From NCBI GenBank assembly GCA_937888905.1, contig CALATA010000014.1, forward strand, positions 124,001 through 188,000: a stretch of DNA of 64,000 nucleotides, written 5' to 3'. The stretch is from Terrimonas sp937888905 (GTDB lineage Bacteria > Bacteroidota > Bacteroidia > Chitinophagales > Chitinophagaceae). Positions within the stretch are counted from its first letter, which is position 1. Each line of letters begins with the position of its first letter. Shown here in pieces: positions 52,354 to 61,700 of this stretch. The translations under genes were made by a program, and so were the position numbers. The notes below the pieces were generated by a model. The model was not told where the DNA came from, made no database searches, and saw only the letters and a list, made by a program, of their open reading frames with translations.

Positions 52354-53565
52354 ATGAAAGGTATTGCTCAATTGAGAGGAACCGTACGGTATTATGACTG
52401 GGGCGGATACGTTTTTATCCCCGACCTGCTGCAAATTGAAAATCCCGCACACCGGCCTTTTGCCGAGTGTTGGTTTGGGGTACATCCGCAAGCTACGTCC
52501 ACCCTGATCTGGCCCGGCGGCGAACAACAATCCTTACTCGAATACATACAATCGGATAAAAAATTATTGGGAGAAGCGACGGCCCGGCGTTTTGGTAATA
52601 TGCCTTACCTGCTGAAACTGCTGGATGTAAAAGATATGTTGTCGATCCAGGTGCATCCATCCAAAGAAGCAGCGGTGCAGGATTATGCAAAAGAGAATGC
52701 CGCAGGCATTCCTGCGGACGCGCCTCATCGCAATTATAAAGATGATAATCATAAGCCCGAACTCATGGTAGCCATGGGTGAATTCTGGTTATTGCATGGG
52801 TTTAAACCCGTAGCGGAACTGAAAAAAACATTGGGTGAAGTGCCGGAACTGAATAATTTGTTGCCGGTTTTTGGGGAAGAGGGTGATTACAAAGAACTCT
52901 ACCGCTATGTAATGGAGATGCCGCAGCAACAGGTAAACCAGCAGTTGAAACCATTGCTGGATCGCATTCTGCCACAATACCAGGCCGGACAGCTCAATCG
53001 CTCCTCTGCCGACTTCTGGGCGGCAAGAGCGGCACTCACCTTTAACCATGAAGGCATCACAGACAGAGGGATATTTTCTGTTTACCTGTTTAACCTGGTG
53101 CATTTGCAGAAAGGGCAGGCGATTTTCCAGGATGCCGGCGTTCCGCATGCTTATCTCGAAGGACAAAATGTGGAGATCATGGCCAGTTCAGACAACGTAC
53201 TGCGCGGCGGTCTCACCACCAAACACATCGACGTGCCGGAATTGCTCAAACATACCAGGTGTGAGCCAACGGAAGTGAAGATACTGGACGGAGAAAAGGA
53301 AGGTGCATTGCTTCGTTACCGCACGCCTGCCCCCGATTTTGAATTGAGTAAAATAACATTGGGAAAAGACGACTCGATCACGCTGGAATCGGATACGGCG
53401 GAAATATTTCTGCTCACCGAAGGCAGTGTTTCCCTGTCTGATGGTAAAAACACCGTTGAACTGCGGAAAGGAGAGTTGGCAGCCGCGGCTTTTGCGGGAC
53501 AAAAAACAACAATCCGCGCGTTGGAATCCGCTGTCGTGTTCCGGGCCGGCGTGCCGGCTAACTAA
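52354..53565 (+). CDS. manA: mannose-6-phosphate isomerase, class I
   Basis: This zinc enzyme interconverts mannose-6-phosphate and fructose-6-phosphate. The 403 residues show RYYDWGG near the start, the metal ligands in LSIQVHPSKEAA and DNHKPELMVAM, and the active-site stretch FQDAGVPHAYLEGQNVEIMASSDNVLRGGLTTKHID. The C-terminal cupin part follows. It may supply mannose precursors for surface polysaccharides, but no glycosyltransferase is nearby. The next gene starts 50 bases later. Confidence 0.96.
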   Translation: MKGIAQLRGTVRYYDWGGYVFIPDLLQIENPAHRPFAECWFGVHPQATSTLIWPGGEQQSLLEYIQSDKKLLGEATARRFGNMPYLLKLLDVKDMLSIQVHPSKEAAVQDYAKENAAGIPADAPHRNYKDDNHKPELMVAMGEFWLLHGFKPVAELKKTLGEVPELNNLLPVFGEEGDYKELYRYVMEMPQQQVNQQLKPLLDRILPQYQAGQLNRSSADFWAARAALTFNHEGITDRGIFSVYLFNLVHLQKGQAIFQDAGVPHAYLEGQNVEIMASSDNVLRGGLTTKHIDVPELLKHTRCEPTEVKILDGEKEGALLRYRTPAPDFELSKITLGKDDSITLESDTAEIFLLTEGSVSLSDGKNTVELRKGELAAAAFAGQKTTIRALESAVVFRAGVPAN

Positions 53566-53615
53566 CCTATGTCAGCTAAATTCCGTTACTTTGCAGCTAA
53601 ACCGCATCGAAAATC

Positions 53616-54206
53616 ATGAAACTGAATAAATCAACGATCTGGGCTTTTGTCATATTGATTCTTACTGCCAGTCTGTACCGCATCTGGAGCGACCGTCCTT
53701 ATGGTTTTGCTCCGCAAATGGCAATGGCAATATTCGGTGGCGCTGTTATCAGCAACAAACGTATGGCGTTTATTCTGCCGCTGGTATCGCTGTTCCTTTC
53801 GGATGTATTATATGAAGTATTGTTCCGCAACGGACTTACGGCCATCCAGGGTTTTTATCCCGGTCAGTGGGGTATTTACCTGTTGTTCATCGGCCTTACT
53901 TTCTTTGGTATGCTGATGAAGAAAATAAATGTATTGAGCGTGCTGGGCTTTACCGTGGCAGGCTCTGTATTGTTCTTTTTGATTTCCAACCTGCTGGTAT
54001 GGCTTGCAGGCGATGGCTTTCAGCGTCCGCTCACATTCGAAGGACTGATGTTGTGTTACGGTGATGCGCTGGCGTTTTACCGTCAGTATGCCGGCACCGA
54101 ATTGATGCCGTTGCTGGGTGATTTGTTTTTCTCTGGTGTATTGTTCGGCAGTCACTACCTGATTACGAAGAAGGTGCTGCGCACAGCGGATGTGCAGACA
54201 GCTTGA
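53616..54206 (+). CDS. DUF6580 family putative transport protein
   Basis: A 196-residue membrane protein with six predicted helices. The segments LYRIWSDRPYGFAPQMAMAIFGGAVI, LFLSDVLYEVLFRN and YPGQWGIYLLFIGLTFFGML match the DUF6580 group of Bacteroidota, which resembles the S-components of ECF vitamin transporters. The substrate is unknown, and no ECF ATPase is nearby. A terminator follows at 54237. Confidence 0.85.
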   Translation: MKLNKSTIWAFVILILTASLYRIWSDRPYGFAPQMAMAIFGGAVISNKRMAFILPLVSLFLSDVLYEVLFRNGLTAIQGFYPGQWGIYLLFIGLTFFGMLMKKINVLSVLGFTVAGSVLFFLISNLLVWLAGDGFQRPLTFEGLMLCYGDALAFYRQYAGTELMPLLGDLFFSGVLFGSHYLITKKVLRTADVQTA

Positions 54207-54236
54207 GAGAGGGAAATAGGTGAATAAATGATATTT

Positions 54237-54269
54237 AAGCGTGGAAGGATTCTTTCACGCTTTTTTTTG
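54237..54269 (+). terminator. Terminator after the DUF6580 gene
   Basis: The stem AAGCGTG with CACGCTT, extended by imperfect pairs around a GGATTC loop, is followed by eight T. Confidence 0.8.
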
Positions 54270-54279
54270 CCATTAAACC

Positions 54280-54753
54280 TTATGCCTTAAGCCCTCCGCC
54301 TATCTCGGCTTCATACCCTGTATCGATCAGCAGCGGCCCGTTGTCGGCTGCCTGGGTAGCGAGTTCATCGCAACGGTTGTTAAAGGGATTGTCGGCGTGG
54401 CCTTTTACCCATTTAAAACGCACCTGGTGTTTCGCAGCGAGTTGTGCGTACCGCGTCCAGAGATCTCTATTCTTTTTTCCTCCTTTGAAATTCGTAGCCA
54501 GCCAGTTTTTCAACCATCCTTTTTCCACGGAGTTCACCACGTACTGGCTATCGGAATAAACGGTTACGGGTAATCCGTCTTTTTTCAGTGCTTCCAGTCC
54601 GGCAATCACGGCGCGTAACTCCATCCGGTTGTTGGTTGTGAGGCGGTAACCCTGCGAAAGTTCTTTGCGTTTGTCGCCGAACATGAGGATGACACCATAA
54701 CCTCCCGGTCCGGGATTCCCTCTGGCTGCTCCATCCGTATACATTGTGATCAT
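54280..54753 (-). CDS. rnhA: ribonuclease HI
   Basis: A 157-residue enzyme that degrades RNA in RNA-DNA hybrids. The catalytic acidic set is visible: D7 in YTDGAARGNPGPGGYG, Glu in NNRMELRAV, Asp in YSDSQYV, and Asp in GHADNPFNNRCDELA. The ATG at 54751-54753 is chosen; an in-frame TTG three codons earlier overlaps the promoter box. The last three residues (LKA) and the stop are encoded by CTTAAGGCATAAGG, which belongs to the intergenic word family. Confidence 0.97.
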   Translation of the reverse strand: MITMYTDGAARGNPGPGGYGVILMFGDKRKELSQGYRLTTNNRMELRAVIAGLEALKKDGLPVTVYSDSQYVVNSVEKGWLKNWLATNFKGGKKNRDLWTRYAQLAAKHQVRFKWVKGHADNPFNNRCDELATQAADNGPLLIDTGYEAEIGGGLKA

Positions 54754-54758
54754 GGTGT

Positions 54759-54766
54759 GCAAGGTA
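54759..54766 (-). promoter_or_regulatory. -7-like box abutting rnhA start
   Basis: The minus strand reads TACCTTGC, one or two bases from TAnnTTTG, ending 5 bases before the ATG. Confidence 0.35.
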
Positions 54767-54770
54767 AAAG

Positions 54771-54796
54771 AAAAAAGGCAGCCAAAGCTGCCTTAA
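54771..54796 (-). terminator. Terminator of the anchor-J lipoprotein gene
   Basis: On the minus strand AAGGCAGC, loop TTTG, GCTGCCTT is followed by a T run. It lies 25 bases after the stop of the gene at 54821. Confidence 0.85.
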
Positions 54797-54820
54797 ACGT
54801 TTATGATTATTTATGAAATC

Positions 54821-55507
54821 TTAGTGGTTCACACTGGTGTATTCCAGTTTGTCGATACCGATGCCGTATCCGTTTGCCGCAAGATCAGAAACGAAATAGC
54901 GGAAAGCAACGCGGCCTTTTACAGGCTTGTTCAAACCGGAAATAGTTGCTTCAAATTTGGTCCAGCGGCTGGGATAACCGGCTTCAGAACCAATGAGCAA
55001 TGGGTTAACGTCTACCAGGTTTATAGTGAAAGCACCTACGCTTGTCGGATCGTCGCTCAGCATGTCATCACCGGGTTTGGTGGTAAGACGCAGTTGCAGA
55101 CGGTCGGGGTAGATATCCAGCGGATCAACATAGTCGTTGATAGAGAAGGTGTAGAAAGAAACTTTGTCGCCGTTCTGTACAGTGATCTCGGGAGAAACTG
55201 CCCATGCATTGATCACATCACCTTCGCTTGCCTCATAAGTAGACAGCAGGAAGCCTGAACCGGATTGTGGAGGAACCGCACCTGTGGTGATCCATCCTTT
55301 TTCGATACCTGTCGGCACTTCATCGCTTTTGTTGGCAAAAATCCAGCCTCTGCCTTCAGCGGCAGCAAGGTTGTCAAATTCTTCGGAGAAGGTTTGATCT
55401 GCAACAGGCTCTTCTGTAATGTTTTCGTCTTTGTCCTGGCAGGAGGTCATCAGACCAGTCGCTAATACGCCAAGCAGGGCGTAGCGATATAAAGCAGTTT
55501 TTGTCAT
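54821..55507 (-). CDS. choice-of-anchor J domain lipoprotein
   Basis: A 228-residue protein from the ATG at 55505-55507, with a lipoprotein signal (LMTSC; Cys at about residue 23). The rest is a beta-sandwich with FSEEFDNLAAAEGRGWIFANKS, AWAVSPEITVQNGDKVSFYTFS and DRLQLRLTTKPGDD, the pattern of choice-of-anchor J (cleaved-adhesin-like) domains, which often bind carbohydrates. Surface exposure and adhesion or glycan binding are inferred. An upstream extension of 18 codons is not needed. It lies 66 bases downstream of the carboxylase gene. Confidence 0.82.
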   Translation of the reverse strand: MTKTALYRYALLGVLATGLMTSCQDKDENITEEPVADQTFSEEFDNLAAAEGRGWIFANKSDEVPTGIEKGWITTGAVPPQSGSGFLLSTYEASEGDVINAWAVSPEITVQNGDKVSFYTFSINDYVDPLDIYPDRLQLRLTTKPGDDMLSDDPTSVGAFTINLVDVNPLLIGSEAGYPSRWTKFEATISGLNKPVKGRVAFRYFVSDLAANGYGIGIDKLEYTSVNH

Positions 55508-55573
55508 GGTTTTTCTCTTTTTAGAGTTTTTCGTGCCTGCTAAAGTACCGAAAAAAAGCAAAATCCTTCGTTT

Positions 55574-57184
55574 TTATACCTGAAACACGCCTAATTTCAG
55601 TTCGGGGATCACAGGATTCTGGTTGGCAGCCTTTATTCCTTCGGAAATAACCTGCCTGGTAGCCAGCGGATCGATGATGGCATCCACCCAAAGTCGTGCG
55701 GCAGCATAATAAGGAGTGGTCTGCGTATCGTACCGGTTTTTGATCTCGTCGAGCAGTTTCTTCTCTTCAGCCGCATCCACTTCGCGGCCGGCCGTCTGGA
55801 TCTGCAGCAGGGTTTTGGCAGCTTGTTCTCCACCCATCACCGCAATTTTGGCCGAAGGCCAGGCATAGATAAACCGCGGATCATAAGCTTTTCCGCACAT
55901 GGCATAGTTGCCCGCACCAAATGAATTACCGAGAATGACGGTGATCTTCGGCACTACGGAATTGGCCACTGCATTCACGAGCTTCGCACCGTCTTTGATA
56001 ATACCGGCATGTTCGCTGCGGCTGCCCACCATAAAACCCGTAACGTCCTGCAAAAAAACCAGCGGGATTTTTTTCTGGTTACAGTTAAGGATAAAACGTG
56101 CGGCTTTGTCGGCACTGTCATTATATATAACGCCGCCCATCTGCATTTCACCTTTGCGGCTTTTCACAATCTTACGTTGGTTGGCCACAATGCCCACGGC
56201 CCATCCATCAATTCGCGCATAACCACATACGATGGTTTTACCATAGTCTTCCTTGAATTGATCAAAAGCCGAATCGTCCACGATACGTTCGATCAGATCG
56301 ACCATATCATAAGGTTTACCGTCGTGCGGGAACAGCCCATATAATTCGGACGGATCTTTTGCGGGTGCTTTGGGTTCGATGCGGTCGAAACCGGCACGAG
56401 GTGTTTCTCCGAGCAGCGACATAATGCGGCGGACCTGGTCGAGGCATTGCTGTTCGGTATCGAATTTATAATCGGCTATACCAGACAGTTCGGTGTGCGT
56501 GGCTGCGCCGCCCAGTGTTTCGGCATCAATGTCTTCACCAACGGCGGCTTTAACGAGATAGGGACCGGCCAGGAAAATAGAGCCGTTGCCGGTAACCATC
56601 AATGTTTCGTCGCTCATGATCGGCAGGTAAGCCCCGCCGGCCACGCAGGCGCCCATTACTGCTGCAATCTGTGTGATGCCCATCGCGCTCATTTTGGCAT
56701 TGTTGCGGAAGATGCGGCCGAAATGTTCTTTATCAGGGAAAATTTCATCCTGCATCGGCAAGAAAACGCCGGCGCTGTCCACCAGGTAGATGATGGGCAG
56801 ATGATTTTCCATCGCTATTTCCTGGAGACGGAGATTTTTTTTACCGGTGATGGGAAACCATGCACCTGCTTTTACGGTCTGGTCATTGGCCACGATCATG
56901 CATTGCCGCCCGCTTACATAGCCGATACCGGCAACCGTACCACCGGCGGGGCAACCGCCATATTCGGCATACATCTCATAACCGGCGAAAGCGCCGAGTT
57001 CGGTAAACGTGCTGTCTTTATCGGTGAGATAAGCGATGCGTTCGCGTGGAGTGAGTTTGTTTTTTTCGCGTTGACGCGCGATAGCTTTTTTCCCTCCGCC
57101 TTCATAGATTTTTTCCAGCCGGCGACGCATTTCCGAGAGGGATTGTTTCATTTTGTCTTCACTCAGGTTGTAGGCAATGTCCAT
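55574..57184 (-). CDS. acyl-CoA carboxylase beta subunit, methylcrotonyl-CoA carboxylase-like
   Basis: A 536-residue carboxyltransferase subunit of a biotin-dependent acyl-CoA carboxylase. Both crotonase-like halves are present: ANDQTVKAGAWFPITGKKNLRLQEIA, VFLPMQDEIFPDKEHFGRIF, GNGSIFLAGPYLVKAAVGEDIDAETLGGAATHTELSGIADY and, in the second half, FLQDVTGFMVGSRSEHAGIIKDGAKLVNAVAN. The end YDTQTTPYYAAARLWVDAIIDPLATR favours methylcrotonyl-CoA (leucine breakdown) over propionyl-CoA, though specificity is not certain. The alpha (biotin carboxylase) subunit is not in the window. Confidence 0.9.
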   Translation of the reverse strand: MDIAYNLSEDKMKQSLSEMRRRLEKIYEGGGKKAIARQREKNKLTPRERIAYLTDKDSTFTELGAFAGYEMYAEYGGCPAGGTVAGIGYVSGRQCMIVANDQTVKAGAWFPITGKKNLRLQEIAMENHLPIIYLVDSAGVFLPMQDEIFPDKEHFGRIFRNNAKMSAMGITQIAAVMGACVAGGAYLPIMSDETLMVTGNGSIFLAGPYLVKAAVGEDIDAETLGGAATHTELSGIADYKFDTEQQCLDQVRRIMSLLGETPRAGFDRIEPKAPAKDPSELYGLFPHDGKPYDMVDLIERIVDDSAFDQFKEDYGKTIVCGYARIDGWAVGIVANQRKIVKSRKGEMQMGGVIYNDSADKAARFILNCNQKKIPLVFLQDVTGFMVGSRSEHAGIIKDGAKLVNAVANSVVPKITVILGNSFGAGNYAMCGKAYDPRFIYAWPSAKIAVMGGEQAAKTLLQIQTAGREVDAAEEKKLLDEIKNRYDTQTTPYYAAARLWVDAIIDPLATRQVISEGIKAANQNPVIPELKLGVFQV

Positions 57185-57199
57185 AGTCAGATCGTTGAG

Positions 57200-57420
57200 G
57201 ATAAAGATAGTGAATTGTCAATCGTGAATCGTGAATGGTGAATAGTGAATAGGTGAATTGTCATCCCGAAGTCTCGGGAGTCAATCGTTGGTCTCAGTTT
57301 CCGATACCATTCTTTGCGTCTTATTTACTTTGCAGCTTTGCGTGAAAAAGAGCATCGGTTCACGCAAAGACGCCTAAGGAGCAAAGACGCAAAGAACCAG
57401 GGCTGTTTAAACCTTCTTTA
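57200..57420. repeat. divergent intergenic array: GTGAATGG words, hairpin and CTTTGCG inverted words
   Basis: GTGAATTGTCAATCGTGAAT words (57208-57258) are followed by the hairpin CCCGAAGTCTCGGG (57264-57277). Inverted CTTTGCGTC...CTTTGCGTGAA (57312-57346) and TTCACGCAAAGACG...AAAGACGCAAAG (57359-57394) words come next. On the carboxylase strand the first part reads as ATTCACGATTGAC words before its start. Confidence 0.8.
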
Positions 57421-57476
57421 ACAGACATTCTTATGGAAGAGATCAGCCGCGTCATCTCCTTTTGCTAAACCTGTGT

Positions 57477-58319
57477 ATGAATCAACTGTTCTTCCTGCTG
57501 GTGGCATTCAGTAGTATGCCGGCGTGTACCGGAGTGTCTTCTTCTCAACTTCCTGCTGATAAAAATTTATCCGGGCCCGCTAAGGTTGCTCAAAATACGA
57601 TTGGTGAAATTGCTGTACCGGCTGGTTATAGCCGTCTCGTTTTGTCAGATTCTTCCTTCGGCACGTGGTTGCGAAAAGTTTCCCTGAAAAAAGACAATAC
57701 TGTTTACCTGTACAACGGTACAAAAAAGCTTAATCAGTCGGCACAATATGCGGTGCTGGATGTGTCCGTTGGTAAGGAAGATCTGCAACAGTGCGCGGAT
57801 GCGGTGATGCGCTTGCGGGCGGAATATTTCTTTAACCGTGGTGAGTATACGCGGATAAATTTTAAAGCTTCGGATGGGACTGTACTTTCATTCGCTGACT
57901 GGCGCAATGGATTTCGTTATCGTCTGCAGGGGAATAAGCTGTTAAAGGAACAAAGCAGTTCAGCGTGTACCAACCTGCGTCAATGTTTTGATGCGTATTT
58001 GCGAGTGGTGTTTTCTTATTGTGGTACGGCAAGTTTGCAACAGTCGTTGCAGCGTGTGAAAAATATACGGGATATCCGTGCCGGGGATGTGTGGATCGAA
58101 GGAGGTTATCCCGGCCATGCGATGATCGTGATGGACGTAGCTGACAGTGACCGGAATGAAAGAATATTTTTGCTGGCGCAAAGTTATATGCCGGCGCAGG
58201 ATGTGCATGTTGTCCGTAACCCGGCGGATGATAACAGTCCCTGGTATAAAGCAGCGGAAGCACAACCGTTATATACGCCTGAATGGACCTTTGCGAGTGG
58301 CTGTCTTTACAGGTTTTAG
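57477..58319 (+). CDS. DUF4846 family protein
   Basis: A 280-residue secreted or membrane-anchored protein from the ATG at 57477, with signal MNQLFFLLVAFSSMPACTG (possible lipobox MPAC). It shows the DUF4846 pattern: VPAGYSRLVLSDSSFGTWLRKVSLK, YAVLDVSVGKEDLQQCADAVMRLRAEYFF, RAGDVWIEGGYPGHAMIVMDVA and FLLAQSYMPAQDVHVVRN. The His in GHAMIV and the Gln in AQSYMPAQ suggest an NlpC/P60-like hydrolase relationship, which is not established. The stop TAG and the last codons belong to GGTTTTAGGTTACAGGT repeat words. Confidence 0.88.
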   Translation: MNQLFFLLVAFSSMPACTGVSSSQLPADKNLSGPAKVAQNTIGEIAVPAGYSRLVLSDSSFGTWLRKVSLKKDNTVYLYNGTKKLNQSAQYAVLDVSVGKEDLQQCADAVMRLRAEYFFNRGEYTRINFKASDGTVLSFADWRNGFRYRLQGNKLLKEQSSSACTNLRQCFDAYLRVVFSYCGTASLQQSLQRVKNIRDIRAGDVWIEGGYPGHAMIVMDVADSDRNERIFLLAQSYMPAQDVHVVRNPADDNSPWYKAAEAQPLYTPEWTFASGCLYRF

Positions 58320-58383
58320 GTTACAGGTAATAGGTAATACACACGATTGACGATTGACGATTCGTTTTTTTACTTTTGAATTC
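58315..58383. repeat. short word array between DUF4846 and 87-residue genes
   Basis: GGTTACAGGTAATAGGTAAT words begin at the stop. CACGATTGACGATTGACG and TTTTTACTTTTGAATTC run up to the next ATG. Confidence 0.75.
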
Positions 58384-58647
58384 ATGAAAGTTGCTACTAC
58401 CATCATTTATTATCTTTTTCTGGCGTGGCTGATTACCATTATCTGGCTTGGCTTCAGCGGATCAGTTACGTTTGGATACGGATTGGGTGATTTGTTTTTC
58501 TTTGTTGCACTGGTGATATGGGGTATCGGTCTCTCTGCCCTTTATTTTTCTGCGGATTATTTTATGCGCTCCAAAATTGGCGGTATACTGTTTATACTAT
58601 TTACTGCAGGCACAATAGCTGTTGTTAGTTTAATGGCCTCTTTTTAA
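58384..58647 (+). CDS. small membrane protein, 87 residues
   Basis: From the ATG at 58384 (MKVATTIIYYLFLAWLITII) it has three predicted membrane helices: about 4-24, 31-55 and 64-85. No family is recognised. The frame is open ten codons upstream, but those codons lie in repeat words. It is convergent with the TonB-dependent receptor gene, and a bidirectional terminator lies between them. Confidence 0.65.
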   Translation: MKVATTIIYYLFLAWLITIIWLGFSGSVTFGYGLGDLFFFVALVIWGIGLSALYFSADYFMRSKIGGILFILFTAGTIAVVSLMASF

Positions 58648-58740
58648 GCCGGGCTTGAGGTCCGCAGTTGCGGACCCTGAAGATTGAAGCGGGTCCCTGA
58701 AGCTCCCGAAGGGCCGGCCGAGGCGCTCTGTTTACCATTT
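58648..58740. repeat. GC-rich palindromes downstream of the 87-residue gene
   Basis: GGTCCGCA-GT-TGCGGACC at 58659-58676 is a perfect 8-base-arm hairpin. It is followed by GGGTCCCTGAAGCTCCCGAAGGG at about 58689-58711 and GGCCGGCC. These resemble the hairpin cores seen inside the word arrays, but no word array flanks them except a trailing CATTTCCACATT. Confidence 0.6.
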
Positions 58741-58747
58741 CCACATT

Positions 58748-58783
58748 AAAAAGAAAGGCTGCCTTTAGGCAGCCTTTCTTTTT
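58748..58783. terminator. Bidirectional terminator before the TonB-receptor stop
   Basis: A perfect 16-base stem (AAAAAGAAAGGCTGCC with its complement) with a TTTA loop lies between two convergent genes. It shares the GCC-TTTA-GGC tip with the lolA terminator. Confidence 0.9.
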
Positions 58784-58799
58784 ATCGGGATCGTTTCGA

Positions 58800-61700
58800 T
58801 CAGAAGATATAACGAACACCCAGTTGCATACCCCATGATGTGCTTGTAGACACGTTGTTCACGAAGGTTTTTGTAACAGGAGCGTTTTGGAAAGTAGTCA
58901 GACGGAACGTAGGAACGTTGCCGGTAACAGATACCAGTTGCAGCGGGTTGTTTACTGTGGTGATCTGACGTACACCCCAATCGCTGTTGATCAGGTTCAG
59001 TACGTTGTAGATGTCAGCAGTGAACTGCAGTGTATGACGCTGCTTGCCGATTTTGGTGAAGATGTCCTGAACCAGTTTCATGTCCACACGGTCAAACCAT
59101 TTGTTTTTGGCACCGTTACGCTCAGCAACCTGTCCTTTGTGCTTGCTCAGGTAAGGGTCCTGGTTGATGTAGTTCATGAAGATCTGTTCCATTTCAGCTT
59201 TGGTGTAAGTAACACCGTTTGGATAAGTGAAGCTGTTTACGAAAGTGATTTCAGAAGGATTACGAGGGATGTACATCAGGTCAGAGCTGTTGTTACCATC
59301 GTTGTTCAGGTCACCATTGTATACATAGCTATAAGTACCACCGTGTCTGCCTTCATAGAACAGAGAGATAGTAGTTCCCAGGTGCTTCAGGTATTCGAAG
59401 CGATAAGAAACATTACCTACTACACGATGAGGTACTGCGAAGTTAGAGTAGTACAGTTCGAGGCTGTTTTGCGTACCCAGCGCAGGGTTGGCACCCCATA
59501 CTGATGCAGCCTGAGAACCGGGGTTAGCGGTTACGTCAACAGCGTAAGTATAGTTATAGGCCAGTGAAGCGTACCATCCTTTAGAGAAGGATTTAGCCAG
59601 TTGCGCAGTAGCGGTAAACGAGCTACCCTTGCTGGTGTTGTCGAGTACGATCGCGTTGTTGATAGCGGTGTTGATCCGGCGTACAGCAGAAGTAGAAGCT
59701 GAGTAGCGGGGACGGGTTACTGTACCGGTAGTGATCGTTCCGTCAGGAGCTTTCTGGTTGGCGTTGAACATGTACACGGCATTGATGTCTTTGGTGAACA
59801 TCGCGTCCAGTGTCAGGGTCCAGTTTTTACCCAGTTGCTTGTCGATACCTACGTTGGTTCTCCAAACCTGCGGGAATTTGAAGTCCTTTGTTGCCAGGGC
59901 GAAAGCCGATTGTGCAGATGTACCTGCAGTGGTCGGGAATACGCTCGCGGGCAGACTTGAGTTGTAGAAAGGATTGTAAGCGGTGCCGCTTGGATTGAAC
60001 AGGAAATTGTTCAGGTTGGCTCCGGGTGTAGTAGGAGTTACCAGCGTACCGAATGTATACATTGAGCTCGTCGAAGGAATGTTGGTCAGGTATACAAAAG
60101 GAATACGACCGGTGAAGATACCTGTACCACCACGAACGATCAGGCGTCTGTTGCCTTCTACGTCCCAACGTGCGCTGATACGCGGAGAGAACAATGCGCG
60201 TGATTTAGGCCATTCGCCGGTTGTATAGCGGGTGGGGTTGCCATTGATGTCTGTCAGCGTAGTGAGGTTAGTGATGTAAGGGTTCTCAAGTGGCTGCTCA
60301 GGATAGATCGGCTTGTCAATACGCACACCTGCAGAAATTCTCAGGCGGTCGTTTACGTTGTAGTCGTCCTGCAGATAAGCAGACAGTTGACCGATTTTCA
60401 GGTTGGCTGAGTATACAGCGTCGCTTCCGTCCAGTGCATAAGTAAGAGAGAACAGGCGGGGAGCGCGGTTGTTGACAAAGTCATCAACGCTGCTGAACAC
60501 ATAGTATCCCTGAGAACCGGGCATAAACATATTACCTACTTTCTGATATTCATAGCTTACGCCGGCAGTCAGTGTGTGCTTGCCCGCGAAGTAGGTGAAG
60601 TTGTCGGTGATAGAGTAGATATCGTTGATAACACTGTTGTTGTTACCGTTGAAAGGTTCGTTACCTACGCTGATGTAGTTGTTGATGTCACCACCACCTA
60701 CGAGGATATCCACAAAGGGAAACTGACCACCGGGGTGGATTTTGTCAGAACTCGTTTTGGTGATAGTAGCCAGGAACTGGTTAGCGAAACGTCCTTTGAA
60801 GTTGCTGTTCAGTTCCAGTGCACCGGAGCGCACGATGTCTTCCTGCTGGTAAGTAGTACCGGAGAAGCCCATAGCGCGGTTGGAGAATTTAGGGCCATAA
60901 GTCACCAGGCCTGAGCTGTTGGCACCGTTGATACCGCCGCTCTGGCTGGGAAGGAAATCCTGTGTTCCTTTGAAATCGCTGTACTTCAGGGTCAGCTTGT
61001 GGGCCTGGCTGATGTTCCAGTCGAGTTTACCGAGGATTTTATGGTTTTCGTTGCTGAAAGCAGAAAACCGGTCGTAAACGCCCGGATCGTATCCGAAAGT
61101 TTTTACGTAATCAGATACGCGCTGCAGATCGGTAGCCGTTACGCTTGATACGTTACCGGTACCGGAACCGCCGGTTGGCGTCCAGGTGATACCCGCTGCA
61201 GGTGGTTTGGTTTCTTTTTCTGCGTTAACGAAGAAGAAAACTTTGTTTTTGATGATCGGGCCGCCTACGCTTGCACCATAGATCTTCGATTTGAAGGGTA
61301 CTTTGGGTGCGCGGTCGCCGTTCAGTTTATAACCGATCATTTCCTGGTTTTGCATGTATCCATACACTGTTCCGTGAACGGTGTTGGTACCGCTTTTGGT
61401 CGTAGCGGCGATGTTGCCACCGGTAAAGTTGCCCTGACGAACGTCAAAAGGAGCAATGTTTACGGAGATTTCATCGATCGCGTCCAGGGAAACCGGGTTG
61501 TTGCCGGCACCGGGCAGCGGGTTGTCATTCAGACCAAAGTTGTTGTTCAGGTTGGCACCGTCGAAGGTGATGTTGTTGTAACGACCGTCACGACCACCGA
61601 AAGAAGTACCGTTGGCCTGAGGGGTCAGACGGGTAAAGTCGGTAATGCTGCGGCTGATGGTGGGAAGTGTAGTGAGCTGACGGCTGTTAACCACCGTGCT

